Below are positions 34,594 to 44,694 of a stretch of 64,000 bases of DNA, one piece after another. Position 1 is the first letter of the stretch. Each line of letters begins with the position of its first letter. A model generated the notes under the pieces. The model saw nothing but the letters and a program-made list of their open reading frames with translations, did no database searches and had not been told where the DNA came from. Both the position numbers and the translations under genes were made by a program. The stretch is from Pseudoalteromonas sp. NC201 (GTDB lineage Bacteria > Pseudomonadota > Gammaproteobacteria > Enterobacterales > Alteromonadaceae): positions 1,411,001 through 1,475,000 of the forward strand of contig NZ_CP022522.1 in the NCBI RefSeq assembly GCF_002850255.1, written 5' to 3'.

Positions 34594-36136
34594 TACCTTA
34601 TGTGGCCTTGGTCACTTTATGCGTTGTAAGTGGTTAGCGTTAGCGCTTCAAGATTGTGGCAAAGAGGTGATAGTTCTCGTCGATAAACCGGTTTCCGAGC
34701 AGTTATCACTTGAGCTAAAGAGCAACATAAAAACTTTACCTTTTGCACAAACACAAAAAGAAGATGCTCACAATACTTTGAAGGTACTTTCTGAGATACA
34801 AGAGCCGGTTGAAAGCGTTATCGTAGACTGCTACCGTTTTGACTCAGAGTGGGAATTAGAAGCTGCGAAACAGATCCCTTCCATCATCGTAGTGGACGAT
34901 TTAGAAAGAGCGCATAGTGCTAAGCTACTTATTGATAGCAAGTGGTGTGGTGATAAGACTGGTGAGCGCTACGCAAGCTCGCAGTATAAGCTACTAGGCC
35001 CTGATTTTGCTATGCTGTCACCGGCATATCAACACTGTACACATCAAGAGCGTAAGCCAAATCGTGTGATGTTTTCTCTTGGCGGTGGAGGGGATTGGTA
35101 TAGTGTTTCTGACTGGATAGCCTTGTTGCTAAATATGGCACCGGAAATTGAAATTGACGTTATCTTAGGGCCGATGGCTGAGAGAGTAGAGGCGTTAACT
35201 CTGCTTGCGAATACGACTTCTCGATTGCAGCTAATTCGGCAACCGGCTTCTCTTGTGTCTTATTATCAAAGTTGTAGTCTATTTGTGGGAGCACTTGGTA
35301 CTTCGCTTTATGAGCTGGCCGCAACCAATACGCCAGCGTTGACGTTTTCGATTGCTCCAAATCAAGACAATCAACAAAACGCGCTTGATGACTTAGGTCA
35401 TTATTTTCATGTACCAGAGCTCTTGACGCGAAAGGCTAGTGAGGTTGTCGCGTTAATTTTGACGTTAGTGAAACAGTCTACGCGAATAATAAAAGCGCGA
35501 GAGACTGCACCGGTTAAGGTAGATGGCCGAGGGGCAATTCGAGTCGCAGAGTTGGTTTTAGCGAATGACATCAGATCTTCTGTGACACAAAGAACTCTAC
35601 ATAGCCAAGAGGAAAATGTATGCCAGCTAACCGCACAGGTGAAGATCCGTCAAGTCAACGACTCAGACGTAAATAGATACCTTGCAGCGAGGAATTTACC
35701 AGATAACACTTGGCGTATGACAATTACTTCTGGTATTGACGTGCTGGAGCATTATCAGTGGTGGTTTGCTAACAGTAGAGAGTCATTTGTGATGGAGTCT
35801 AACGGCAAACCGTTACTATACGTTTGGCATCAAATGCATAATATTGAAGCACAAGAATATCTGGTTGGTGGGTGGTTTGCAGCCTCTGATGAGGTGAACT
35901 TTGCCCACGCACAAATGGTTTTGGAGTGGCAACTCCGTGAAACCGCAGCTAAATATCCTAAAGCCATTTGGCTTGCGGTAATAAACAAAGAAAATAAGTT
36001 TGTGAATCTGCTCAACCAGCGTGCGGGCTTCGTGTCTATCGAACATGATGAAAAGAAAATGCGCGCAACGCAACAGTTGTTTCCAAATGCATCGCTCTGC
36101 GAGTTTAATTATGTTGGTAAAGAGGTAAATACATGA
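34574..36136 (+). CDS. pseG: PseG-like UDP-sugar hydrolase fused to a GNAT acyltransferase domain
   Basis: 520 aa from the ATG at 34574; a TTG at 34568 is also in frame. It overlaps the ACP gene by 20 bases. Residues 1 to about 335 are PseG-like: AIRVDTLCGLGHFMRCKWLA (His14, the likely catalytic base), VDCYRFDSEWE, MFSLGGGGDWYSVSDW, SLFVGALGTSLYELAATNTP and the nucleotide-site DNQQNALDDLG. Residues about 360-510 are a GNAT-like domain (VKIRQVNDSDVNRYLAARNL, FAHAQMVLEWQLRETAAKYP, FVNLLNQRAGFVSI). PseG removes UDP from UDP-2,4-diacetamido-trideoxy-altrose; the GNAT part may replace PseH or acylate with ACP-bound acyl groups. Standard PseG is only about 280-350 aa. Confidence 0.85.
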   Translation: MIAIRVDTLCGLGHFMRCKWLALALQDCGKEVIVLVDKPVSEQLSLELKSNIKTLPFAQTQKEDAHNTLKVLSEIQEPVESVIVDCYRFDSEWELEAAKQIPSIIVVDDLERAHSAKLLIDSKWCGDKTGERYASSQYKLLGPDFAMLSPAYQHCTHQERKPNRVMFSLGGGGDWYSVSDWIALLLNMAPEIEIDVILGPMAERVEALTLLANTTSRLQLIRQPASLVSYYQSCSLFVGALGTSLYELAATNTPALTFSIAPNQDNQQNALDDLGHYFHVPELLTRKASEVVALILTLVKQSTRIIKARETAPVKVDGRGAIRVAELVLANDIRSSVTQRTLHSQEENVCQLTAQVKIRQVNDSDVNRYLAARNLPDNTWRMTITSGIDVLEHYQWWFANSRESFVMESNGKPLLYVWHQMHNIEAQEYLVGGWFAASDEVNFAHAQMVLEWQLRETAAKYPKAIWLAVINKENKFVNLLNQRAGFVSIEHDEKKMRATQQLFPNASLCEFNYVGKEVNT

Positions 36137-37641
36137 CAAAGAGTATTTACGAGTTATTCGAAGAAAATGTTAAACAGACTCCCAAGAAAGCAGCGGTTGT
36201 CTATCTAGATCAGCAAGTGAGCTATGAGGAGCTGAATCGACAGGTATTAAAGTTAAGTGCACACTTTGTACGGTCGGGTCTTACCCCCGGTCAACGAGTG
36301 GGTGTATTTGCGCCTAATGGCATCGAATTTGTCGTAACACTACTCGCTATTGCTAAGCTGGGAATCGCAGCTGTACCATTACCAATTAGCCTCAAAGGTA
36401 ATGCATTAATAACAGCGCTGAAGAAAACGCCGGTTGCCATGGTTGTGGCATGGCCGACGATAAGTAAAATATTACTCGATGCCAATTTGATAGAGCCTAG
36501 TAACTTGGTAACTCTTGGTAAAGCCGTGAGTGAAGAGTTAAGTTGGGAAGCGGTTCAATCTTGTGAAAAATTAGATGACTTGCAACATGGTGTTGATCTT
36601 GATGCGCCGTTTATTTTGACGATGACCTCAGGCTCCACTGGGCAGCCGAAACCAATTGTGTTAAGCCAAGCATGTAAAATAAACCGCGCTATGGATGCAA
36701 CTATCCAATATTACGGTTTGACCAAACAAGATGTGATCCTAGTAGCAACGCCAATGTATCATTCTTTAGCACAAAGAGGGGTGCTAATGCCGTTAATGCT
36801 TGGCGCTACAACCGTTGTTATGCCCAAGTTTAATCTTTCACAATGGCTAAGTGCGATTGAGCAGTATAAGGTCAGTTTTTTGTTTGCCGTAGCTGCTCAA
36901 CTAGAAAGTTTGATTGCAAAAGGTACATCTGGTGCAGATTTAAGTTCTTTGAAATGTATCGTTTCATCATCTGCTGTGCTTGAGGATACGACCAAAAAGC
37001 GTTTATTAGGTATGCTAAGCTGTCGCTTTCATGAGTGCTACGGCGCTTCAGAAGTGGGTGTGGTCACTGATTTTGCGGTTTCAGAAAATCCTGAGCAAAG
37101 TGGTAGTGTTGGCAAAGCACTGCCATTTGTCTCATTGAAAATTACGGATGATCAAGGGTGTGAAGTCGCAGCTGGTCAAGTAGGAGAAATATGCTGTAAC
37201 ACTTCTACCATTTTTGGTGGCTACCTAAAAATGCCAGATCAAACTCGGGCGGCTTTTTATGTGGGAGATTTCTTTAAAACCGGAGACTTAGGTTATGTGG
37301 ATGAGCACGGATACCTCTACTACGTTGGCCGTAAAAAAGAGGTGATTTCTAGCGGTGGGATAAATGTATTCCCTCAAGATATAGAGACAGTTGTCAAATC
37401 AATAGAAGGCGTAGAAGATTGCGTTGCGTTTGGGATAAAAGACGCGCTATTGGGCGAAATTGTAAAAGTGGTCATAGAGCAAAACCAAGACACCGACTTA
37501 ATTCCTGTAATTAGAAAAGCGTGCTTGCAAGAGCTAACTGACTATCAACAGCCTAGATTTATAGAAAGAGTGGAAGCTTTACCGAGAAACCAGATGGGAA
37601 AAGTGCTTCGTAACGACGTTAAGACACAATTTAGTCAATAG
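36133..37641 (+). CDS. Acyl-adenylating enzyme (AMP-dependent acyl-CoA/ACP ligase family)
   Basis: 502 aa, ANL superfamily. Motifs: P-loop FILTMTSGSTGQPKPIVLSQ, ECYGASEVGVVTDF (A5 region), FKTGDLGYVDEHGYLYYVGR (A7/A8), KKEVISSGGINVFPQDIETV and a C-terminal RNQMGKVLRND with the catalytic Lys. It activates a carboxylic acid with ATP and passes it to CoA or, given the adjacent ACP, to the ACP thiol. The ATGA start overlap couples it to the PseG-GNAT gene. The acid substrate is unknown. Confidence 0.9.
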   Translation: MTKSIYELFEENVKQTPKKAAVVYLDQQVSYEELNRQVLKLSAHFVRSGLTPGQRVGVFAPNGIEFVVTLLAIAKLGIAAVPLPISLKGNALITALKKTPVAMVVAWPTISKILLDANLIEPSNLVTLGKAVSEELSWEAVQSCEKLDDLQHGVDLDAPFILTMTSGSTGQPKPIVLSQACKINRAMDATIQYYGLTKQDVILVATPMYHSLAQRGVLMPLMLGATTVVMPKFNLSQWLSAIEQYKVSFLFAVAAQLESLIAKGTSGADLSSLKCIVSSSAVLEDTTKKRLLGMLSCRFHECYGASEVGVVTDFAVSENPEQSGSVGKALPFVSLKITDDQGCEVAAGQVGEICCNTSTIFGGYLKMPDQTRAAFYVGDFFKTGDLGYVDEHGYLYYVGRKKEVISSGGINVFPQDIETVVKSIEGVEDCVAFGIKDALLGEIVKVVIEQNQDTDLIPVIRKACLQELTDYQQPRFIERVEALPRNQMGKVLRNDVKTQFSQ

Positions 37642-37669
37642 AGTTAATAACCTAAGCAGGCGAAGTCAA

Positions 37670-38803
37670 CTACTTCACCTGCTGCCATGTACCACTTTCA
37701 GCGGAGCGCTTTGCGGCTTCAAATAACGCCAAGCCTTGCTTGGCTTGCTCAAACCCAAAAACGTACTCTGAACGGCTTGGTTGCTTGCTTAAGTGTAATT
37801 GGAGTGCTCCCGCAATATCGCTATATAAATTGGCAAAGGCCTCAACAAAACCGGTGGGGTGGCCAGGTTTCATCCGATTATATCGAAATTGATTCGCATA
37901 CTGGCATTGGCCTGCTCTATCTAACACTTCCCGACGCCCATCATTATAGTTAAGTTCTAATTCATCAGGATTTAACTGAAACCAGCGAGCACTTCCTTTG
38001 GTGCCATACACGCGTACGGACAGACCATTTCTATGACCAATTGCTGTTTTAGACATCCACATTGAGCCAACGATACCATTTGGGTATTTCAAGAGCATAT
38101 TAACGTCATCAACTAATCCTTTGAACTCGGAGTGATTAGCAAATTGCGCGCAGGTGGCTTCAGGCTCGACTTCTAATAGATAGCTAGATAAATGGTGAAG
38201 GTGCACACCTAAATCGAGACAGATAGTGGGGACGTCGTAATCTTTTAAACGCCATGATTGAGGTTGGCTAGGCTTACCTGCGATATCTGGTGGGCGTTTA
38301 AAGCCTTCTTGGGGCATTTCAAGATGAATTTTTTGTATTTCTCCAAGCGCACCATTAGAAATGATATGCTTGAGCTCCCTCACCATAGCATAACCACTGT
38401 AGTTGAAAGTTACTGCAAGAAAGTGTTTTTTGGGATCGTAACAAGCTTCAATTTCCTTCGCCTCAGCCAATCCACAAGTCAATGACTTTTCACTAATCAC
38501 GGCTAAGTCTCTTGCCAATAAGGCCTTTAACACCTCAGTGTGATGAGGGGTTGGTGTTAAAATAACAAAAGCGTCTACCGCGTTTTGCTCTGCTAAAATT
38601 AACTCCTTCCAGCAGTTATAGGTACGCTCTGTACTTATATTCCATTGCTCAGCCGTGTGCTGATTGACCTTAGCATCTCGGCTAAATGCACCCGCGACGA
38701 CCTGAAACTTATTATCTAAATGTGCTGCAGAAAAATGTACATAGCCGACTGCAGAGTTATTACCTCCGCCAATAAAAGCCAGTTGCAATGGTCTATTATT
38801 CAT
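37670..38803 (-). CDS. Gfo/Idh/MocA family oxidoreductase
   Basis: 377 aa from the ATG at 38803 (MNNRPLQLAFIGGGNNSAVG); AAAGGAAAG precedes it, so the longer start at 38857 inside pseC is unlikely. The N-terminal Rossmann domain carries IGGGNNSAVGYVHFSAAHLD and FVILTPTPHHTEVLKALLAR. The family EKP motif is here AVISEKSLTCG, keeping the catalytic Lys with Ser in place of Pro. The C-terminal half has DLGVHLHHLSSYLL and MKPGHPTGFVEAFANLY. These enzymes oxidise or reduce sugars and sugar nucleotides. It follows pseC on the - strand, so it may tailor the nonulosonic acid or its precursor. A hairpin at about 37656-37682 covers the convergent junction. Confidence 0.85.
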   Translation of the reverse strand: MNNRPLQLAFIGGGNNSAVGYVHFSAAHLDNKFQVVAGAFSRDAKVNQHTAEQWNISTERTYNCWKELILAEQNAVDAFVILTPTPHHTEVLKALLARDLAVISEKSLTCGLAEAKEIEACYDPKKHFLAVTFNYSGYAMVRELKHIISNGALGEIQKIHLEMPQEGFKRPPDIAGKPSQPQSWRLKDYDVPTICLDLGVHLHHLSSYLLEVEPEATCAQFANHSEFKGLVDDVNMLLKYPNGIVGSMWMSKTAIGHRNGLSVRVYGTKGSARWFQLNPDELELNYNDGRREVLDRAGQCQYANQFRYNRMKPGHPTGFVEAFANLYSDIAGALQLHLSKQPSRSEYVFGFEQAKQGLALFEAAKRSAESGTWQQVK

Positions 38804-38813
38804 AATCTTTCCT

Positions 38814-41050
<2,237 letters not shown>

Positions 41051-41216
41051 TTAGATATCTTATCGATACAATAAATTAGCTACTACTCAATACTTTATAT
41101 CACTTCTATGTGTTTTGCAGTATTTATGCCAGTCATTGCAGGAAATTTAACGACTATGGTGACTTTTTGCTCACAATAGCGTAGATTTAACCTAATGATA
41201 GTGAATGGGGGTATAT

Positions 41217-42002
41217 ATGAAAATCCAATCACAAAGTACTGCTTTTTTTAATCGCACGGAGCAGACTGCTAATAAACTCAATCAACAACTGGCTTCTGGT
41301 AAGAAAGTTAATTCTGCTGCAGACGATGCTGCGGCTTTGCAGATCATTAATCGTTTGACGTCTCAACAGGACGGCTACAGTCAATCTATTCGTAACGCAT
41401 ATGATGGTATCTCGTATTCGCAAACCGCTGACTCGGCATTATCTGGTGTGAATGATGCGGTTTCCCGAATTAGAGAATTATCGATTCAAGCCGGTAATGG
41501 GGCGCTGACAGATAGTGACCGTCAAGCATTGCAAGAGGAAGTATCGCAGTTGCAAACGCAAATCAGCGAAACGTTTGAAAACACTACATTTGGTGGCGCA
41601 CAAATTTTTGACGGTGAGTCTCGTAGTTTTCAGGTAGGTCCCGACGCTAATACCACTCAGTCGCTACAGCAGACTGATGGTGGTTTTGCCAGTGCAATAT
41701 TGAGTGTGGACATTTCGACGCAGGCGGGCGCACAAGCAGCCATTGATGCGGCAGATACAGTCTCTGAGGATTTAAACAGCCAACGCGCGGAGCTTGGCGC
41801 ATTTGAAAATGCGGTATCTAGTACAATTCGCTCTGCAAGTAACCAACGTGAGAACATTGCGGCGAGCCAAAGTCGAATTCAAGACACCGATTACGCGCAA
41901 GCGGTGAGCGATCAAGTTGCCAACGATATTTTATCGCAAGCTTCTATTGCTTTGCGTGGTCAAGCTAATCAGTCTGCATCATCGGTACTAGGTTTATTAT
42001 AA
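41217..42002 (+). CDS. Flagellin 4 (divergent, short)
   Basis: 261 aa from the ATG at 41217 (MKIQSQSTAFFNRTEQTANK) with GGGGG at 41207-41211; an in-frame ATG at 41205 would add MGVY. It has the flagellin D0/D1 blocks (QLASGKKVNSAADDAAALQI, RIRELSIQAGNGALTDSDRQ, ASQSRIQDTDYAQAVSDQVA, ALRGQANQSASSVLGLL), but lacks the MALYVNTN start and differs widely from the three tandem flagellins. It has nearly no variable domain. It may be a minor or specialised filament subunit. No convincing sigma-28 or sigma-54 site was found in the 41021-41216 gap. Confidence 0.93.
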   Translation: MKIQSQSTAFFNRTEQTANKLNQQLASGKKVNSAADDAAALQIINRLTSQQDGYSQSIRNAYDGISYSQTADSALSGVNDAVSRIRELSIQAGNGALTDSDRQALQEEVSQLQTQISETFENTTFGGAQIFDGESRSFQVGPDANTTQSLQQTDGGFASAILSVDISTQAGAQAAIDAADTVSEDLNSQRAELGAFENAVSSTIRSASNQRENIAASQSRIQDTDYAQAVSDQVANDILSQASIALRGQANQSASSVLGLL

Positions 42003-42035
42003 ATTAATACCAAAGTATTGATATAGAACAGCTCT

Positions 42036-42075
42036 AGTGGCGATTTTTTGGCGTTAATGTCAAAAAGTTGCCACT
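42036..42075 (+). other. Long RNA hairpin between flagellin 4 and flrA
   Basis: The arm 42036-42053 pairs with 42058-42075 over 18 consecutive positions around a TTAA loop: 14 Watson-Crick pairs and 4 G-U wobbles (42042/42069, 42044/42067, 42051/42060, 42053/42058). The wobbles pair only in RNA made from the + strand; in the opposite strand they would be A-C mismatches. It could stabilise the flagellin 4 3' end, or sit in the flrA leader. No U-tract follows it. Confidence 0.75.
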
Positions 42076-42150
42076 TAGGTATTGCATCCCCCTTAATCTC
42101 TCTTACAATCTAACTATTGAAAAAATTTTAAGTAGATTGGTTCTCAAGCA

Positions 42151-43590
42151 ATGGTCTTGATCTTAGATAACAACAACAAAAGAGCGATCGGATTAGGTGC
42201 GGCACTTAGTTTTGTCGGTCAAGCAAATGAAGTGCTGGCCGAAGACCGTTATGAGCCCAAGATCCTTGATAACAACCAAGAACCAATTTTTGTGCTAGGC
42301 GCTTTGCAAAGCTTAACACACGAAGCGTTGATAAAATCTCATCCCGCCGTCCCGTTTTTATTAATAGGTGAAACGCTCAGGCCGCTACTTGCATTACCGA
42401 ATGTAATAGGGCTCATCACCGAACCCTTTGGGCAAGAAGTCACGATGCAATTGCTACATGACTGTCAGCAATATTTACGCATGCTTCCAAATAAAGAGAA
42501 CAAGCTACTAAATAAGAGCTTTGATGGTTTAGTTGGGGAAACCGAAGCGGTTAAAAACGTTCGTTTCTTGATTTCTCAAGTGGCTAAAACCGACGCCAAT
42601 GTCCTTATTTTGGGTGAATCGGGAACCGGTAAGGAAGTGGTTGCACGTAACGTACACTTATTGTCTAAACGTGCGCAGGGACCATTTGTGCCAGTTAACT
42701 GTGGTGCTATCCCTGGAGAGCTGTTAGAAAGCGAGCTTTTTGGTCATGAAAAAGGTGCGTTTACTGGCGCGATTTCAGCCAGAAAAGGGCGCTTTGAACT
42801 TGCGCAAGGCGGTACGCTTTTTCTCGATGAAATCGGTGATATGCCACTGCAAATGCAGGTGAAATTGTTACGAGTTTTGCAAGAACGCACCTATGAACGA
42901 GTCGGGGGCACAAAGCCTATTCAGGCAGATGTTCGTGTGATTGCCGCGACGCACCGGAATCTTGAAACCATGATTGAAGATGGCAAGTTTCGCGAAGACT
43001 TATTTTATAGACTCAATGTATTCCCCATTGAAAACCCCTCTTTAAACGAGCGTGCGGAAGATATTGCGCTACTGCTAAAAGAACTAACGCGTAGAGTAAA
43101 TGAGCAAACGGGCAATTCGGTTAAGTTTACGGATAGAGCCGTAGACAGCTTAAAGTCGCACGCTTGGCCTGGGAATATTCGAGAGCTTGCAAACCTTGTG
43201 GAACGAATGGTGATTATGTTCCCAGACAAGGTTGTCGATGTGACGGATTTACCACAAAAGTACCGCTATATAGAAGTCGAAGCGTTTGAGCCTGAATATC
43301 CAGAAGAACTATTAGAAAAAGATGCGTTCAACGAACTATTTAGCGATGGTTTTAGTGACGACGAAGAAGACATGGTCGCGGAAGATTTTGCGCCGCAAGC
43401 ACCGAATGTTGGCTTACTGCCGGACGAGGGGATAGAGTTAAAAGAATATTTAGCAGAGCTTGAAATTGATTTGATCACTCAAGCTTTAGAGCGCTACGAT
43501 TATGTGGTTGCTCGAGCGGCTGAAATCTTGGGCGTTCGCCGTACAACATTAGTTGAGAAGATGAAAAAGTATAATCTCAATCGTGACTGA
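42151..43590 (+). CDS. flrA: Sigma-54-dependent master flagellar regulator FlrA (FleQ)
   Basis: 479 aa, the usual FlrA/FleQ length. An N-terminal FleQ receiver-like domain (1 to about 115) is followed by an AAA+ domain with Walker A GESGTGKE (residue 155 on), GAFTGA (202-207, the sigma-54 contact loop) and [20 protein letters not shown] (Walker B). It ends in a Fis-type helix-turn-helix ([20 protein letters not shown]). It would activate class II flagellar genes at RpoN promoters such as those before flrB, fliE and flhA. An acidic linker (about 385-425) between AAA+ and HTH is longer than I would expect. Confidence 0.97.
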   Translation: MVLILDNNNKRAIGLGAALSFVGQANEVLAEDRYEPKILDNNQEPIFVLGALQSLTHEALIKSHPAVPFLLIGETLRPLLALPNVIGLITEPFGQEVTMQLLHDCQQYLRMLPNKENKLLNKSFDGLVGETEAVKNVRFLISQVAKTDANVLILGESGTGKEVVARNVHLLSKRAQGPFVPVNCGAIPGELLESELFGHEKGAFTGAISARKGRFELAQGGTLFLDEIGDMPLQMQVKLLRVLQERTYERVGGTKPIQADVRVIAATHRNLETMIEDGKFREDLFYRLNVFPIENPSLNERAEDIALLLKELTRRVNEQTGNSVKFTDRAVDSLKSHAWPGNIRELANLVERMVIMFPDKVVDVTDLPQKYRYIEVEAFEPEYPEELLEKDAFNELFSDGFSDDEEDMVAEDFAPQAPNVGLLPDEGIELKEYLAELEIDLITQALERYDYVVARAAEILGVRRTTLVEKMKKYNLNRD

Positions 43591-43605
43591 TAGTTCATCA
43601 ATTAC

Positions 43606-43813
43606 TACCTAACCTGAACTCGGGATAAGAAGTAAGTTAATCTACTAAAATCACTAAATTCAAAAGCGAAGTATCACTCTAGCCAGAAGTTATTTCTTAA
43701 TACAAGGCAAATTTGTGCGTCAATAGCTGGCCTATTGCAAGCAAATTTAACGCAGTAGTAAGGGATAACAGCTGCTAGAGAACAAGTTGTTATTCCAAGT
43801 TCAGGTTACCTAA
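43606..43813. mobile_element. MITE-like repeat element with terminal inverted repeats
   Basis: The left end CCTGAACTCGGGATAA (43613-43628) and right end TTATTCCAAGTTCAGG (43790-43805) are inverted copies with 14 of 16 matches. The element is flanked by a 7-base direct repeat TACCTAA (43606-43612 and 43807-43813), as from target duplication. The about 193-bp interior has no ORF but has internal dyads such as CAATAG...CTATTG. It fits a non-autonomous transposon or palindromic intergenic repeat between convergent flrA and tag. Copy number elsewhere cannot be judged here. Confidence 0.6.
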
Positions 43814-43822
43814 TCAACTCAG

Positions 43823-43847
43823 CAAGGCCGCTTAATATGCGGCCTTG
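43823..43847. terminator. Hairpin between convergent flrA and tag
   Basis: CAAGGCCGC (43823-43831) and GCGGCCTTG (43839-43847) form a 9-bp perfect stem with a 7-base loop, 11 bases beyond the tag stop. Flanks are A/T-rich but have no long T-run, so it is a plausible two-way terminator. Confidence 0.6.
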
Positions 43848-43858
43848 TACTTTATTGT

Positions 43859-44458
43859 TTAAAGTCGAGTAAAATCCAAGTCTTGATAACTGGCAATAAT
43901 GGTTTGTTTGCAAAAACAGTTATCGGCATGGTCGTTAACCATGCCGCAAGCTTGCATATGCGCATACACGGTCGTTGAGCCTAAAAACTTAAACCCACGT
44001 TTTTTTAAGTCCTTGGCAAATTTGTCGCTGAGTTCAGTGGTGGCAACGGCATCGTGTTTGTCACGCATGGGGTTGATAACAGGCTTGTAATTAACAAATT
44101 GCCACTGGTATTTTGCAAAGCTGCCAAACTCTTGCTGAATTTCAATAAATCGCTTAGCGTTGTTTATCGTTGCTGCGATTTTTGCGCGGTTTCTGATAAT
44201 TCCGTCAAATGCTAATAGCTGCTCGATATCTTGCTCTGTCATCTGGCTCACTTTATGTACATCAAAATCGTGGAATGCTTTTCTATAGCCTTCACGTTTT
44301 TTTAAAATGGTATACCAGCTTAAGCCAGCTTGCGCAGATTCCAATGTGATAAACTCAAACAAGCTCTGGTCATCCAGTACAGGTCTTCCCCATTCCTTAT
44401 CATGGTACTCAACATAATCGGGTTTGCTCTCGTCCACCCAGCCGCATCGTATTGTCAT
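43859..44458 (-). CDS. tag: DNA-3-methyladenine glycosylase I (Tag)
   Basis: 199 aa, typical of Tag (about 185-200 aa). It excises 3-methyladenine in base-excision repair in the cytoplasm. Conserved blocks: RCGWVDESKPDYVEYHDKEW (zinc Cys and His ligands), LFEFITLESAQAGLSWYTIL, LLAFDGIIRNRAKIAATINN, GFKFLGSTTVYAHMQACGMV and NDHADNCFC (remaining zinc ligands). It has no link to motility, and splits flrA from flrBC on the opposite strand, so it looks like an insertion into an ancestral flrA-flrB-flrC order. Confidence 0.95.
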   Translation of the reverse strand: MTIRCGWVDESKPDYVEYHDKEWGRPVLDDQSLFEFITLESAQAGLSWYTILKKREGYRKAFHDFDVHKVSQMTEQDIEQLLAFDGIIRNRAKIAATINNAKRFIEIQQEFGSFAKYQWQFVNYKPVINPMRDKHDAVATTELSDKFAKDLKKRGFKFLGSTTVYAHMQACGMVNDHADNCFCKQTIIASYQDLDFTRL

Positions 44459-44641
44459 TGTTGGCTCTCTTCTATCTAATTGTGAATATGAATAAGCTAA
44501 ATGATTTACTACGCCAACTACTCATTGCGGCTTCACATTTGGCTTTCAAAAACTCTAGCATAATGCTGTATATAAAAACAGTGTCAATAAATTGATATTG
44601 TTAAGTGTTCTGTAACTCTATGTTTTATATCAAATATAAAG

Positions 44642-44659
44642 TTGGATCGTTTTTTGCTT
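44642..44659 (+). promoter_or_regulatory. Sigma-54 promoter upstream of flrB
   Basis: TTGGATCG-TTTT-TTGCTT has GG at 44644-44645 and GC at 44656-44657, exact 10-base spacing, 36 bases before the flrB ATG. It fits the known rule that FlrA with sigma-54 drives flrBC. The rest of the 44459-44694 gap shows only A/T-rich sequence. Confidence 0.85.
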
Positions 44660-44694
44660 TTATCCATTGAGTTTATTTTTAAGAGAGCGGAAAA

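Noticed and set aside
37656..37682. Hairpin at the convergent junction of the acyl ligase and Gfo/Idh/MocA genes
   Set aside because: An 11-bp stem with one wobble is present, but it extends into the coding end of the - strand gene and has no U-tract. It is too weak to call as a separate terminator.
41090..41216. Possible promoter for flagellin 4
   Set aside because: ATGCCAGTCATTGCA lacks the GG of sigma-54, and no TAAA-N15-GCCGATAA match was found.
42038..42054. Sigma-54-like match before flrA (TGGCGATTTTTTGGCG)
   Set aside because: Spacing fits but the -24 and -12 contexts are poor, the bases are explained by the hairpin, and FlrA is expected to be sigma-70 controlled.
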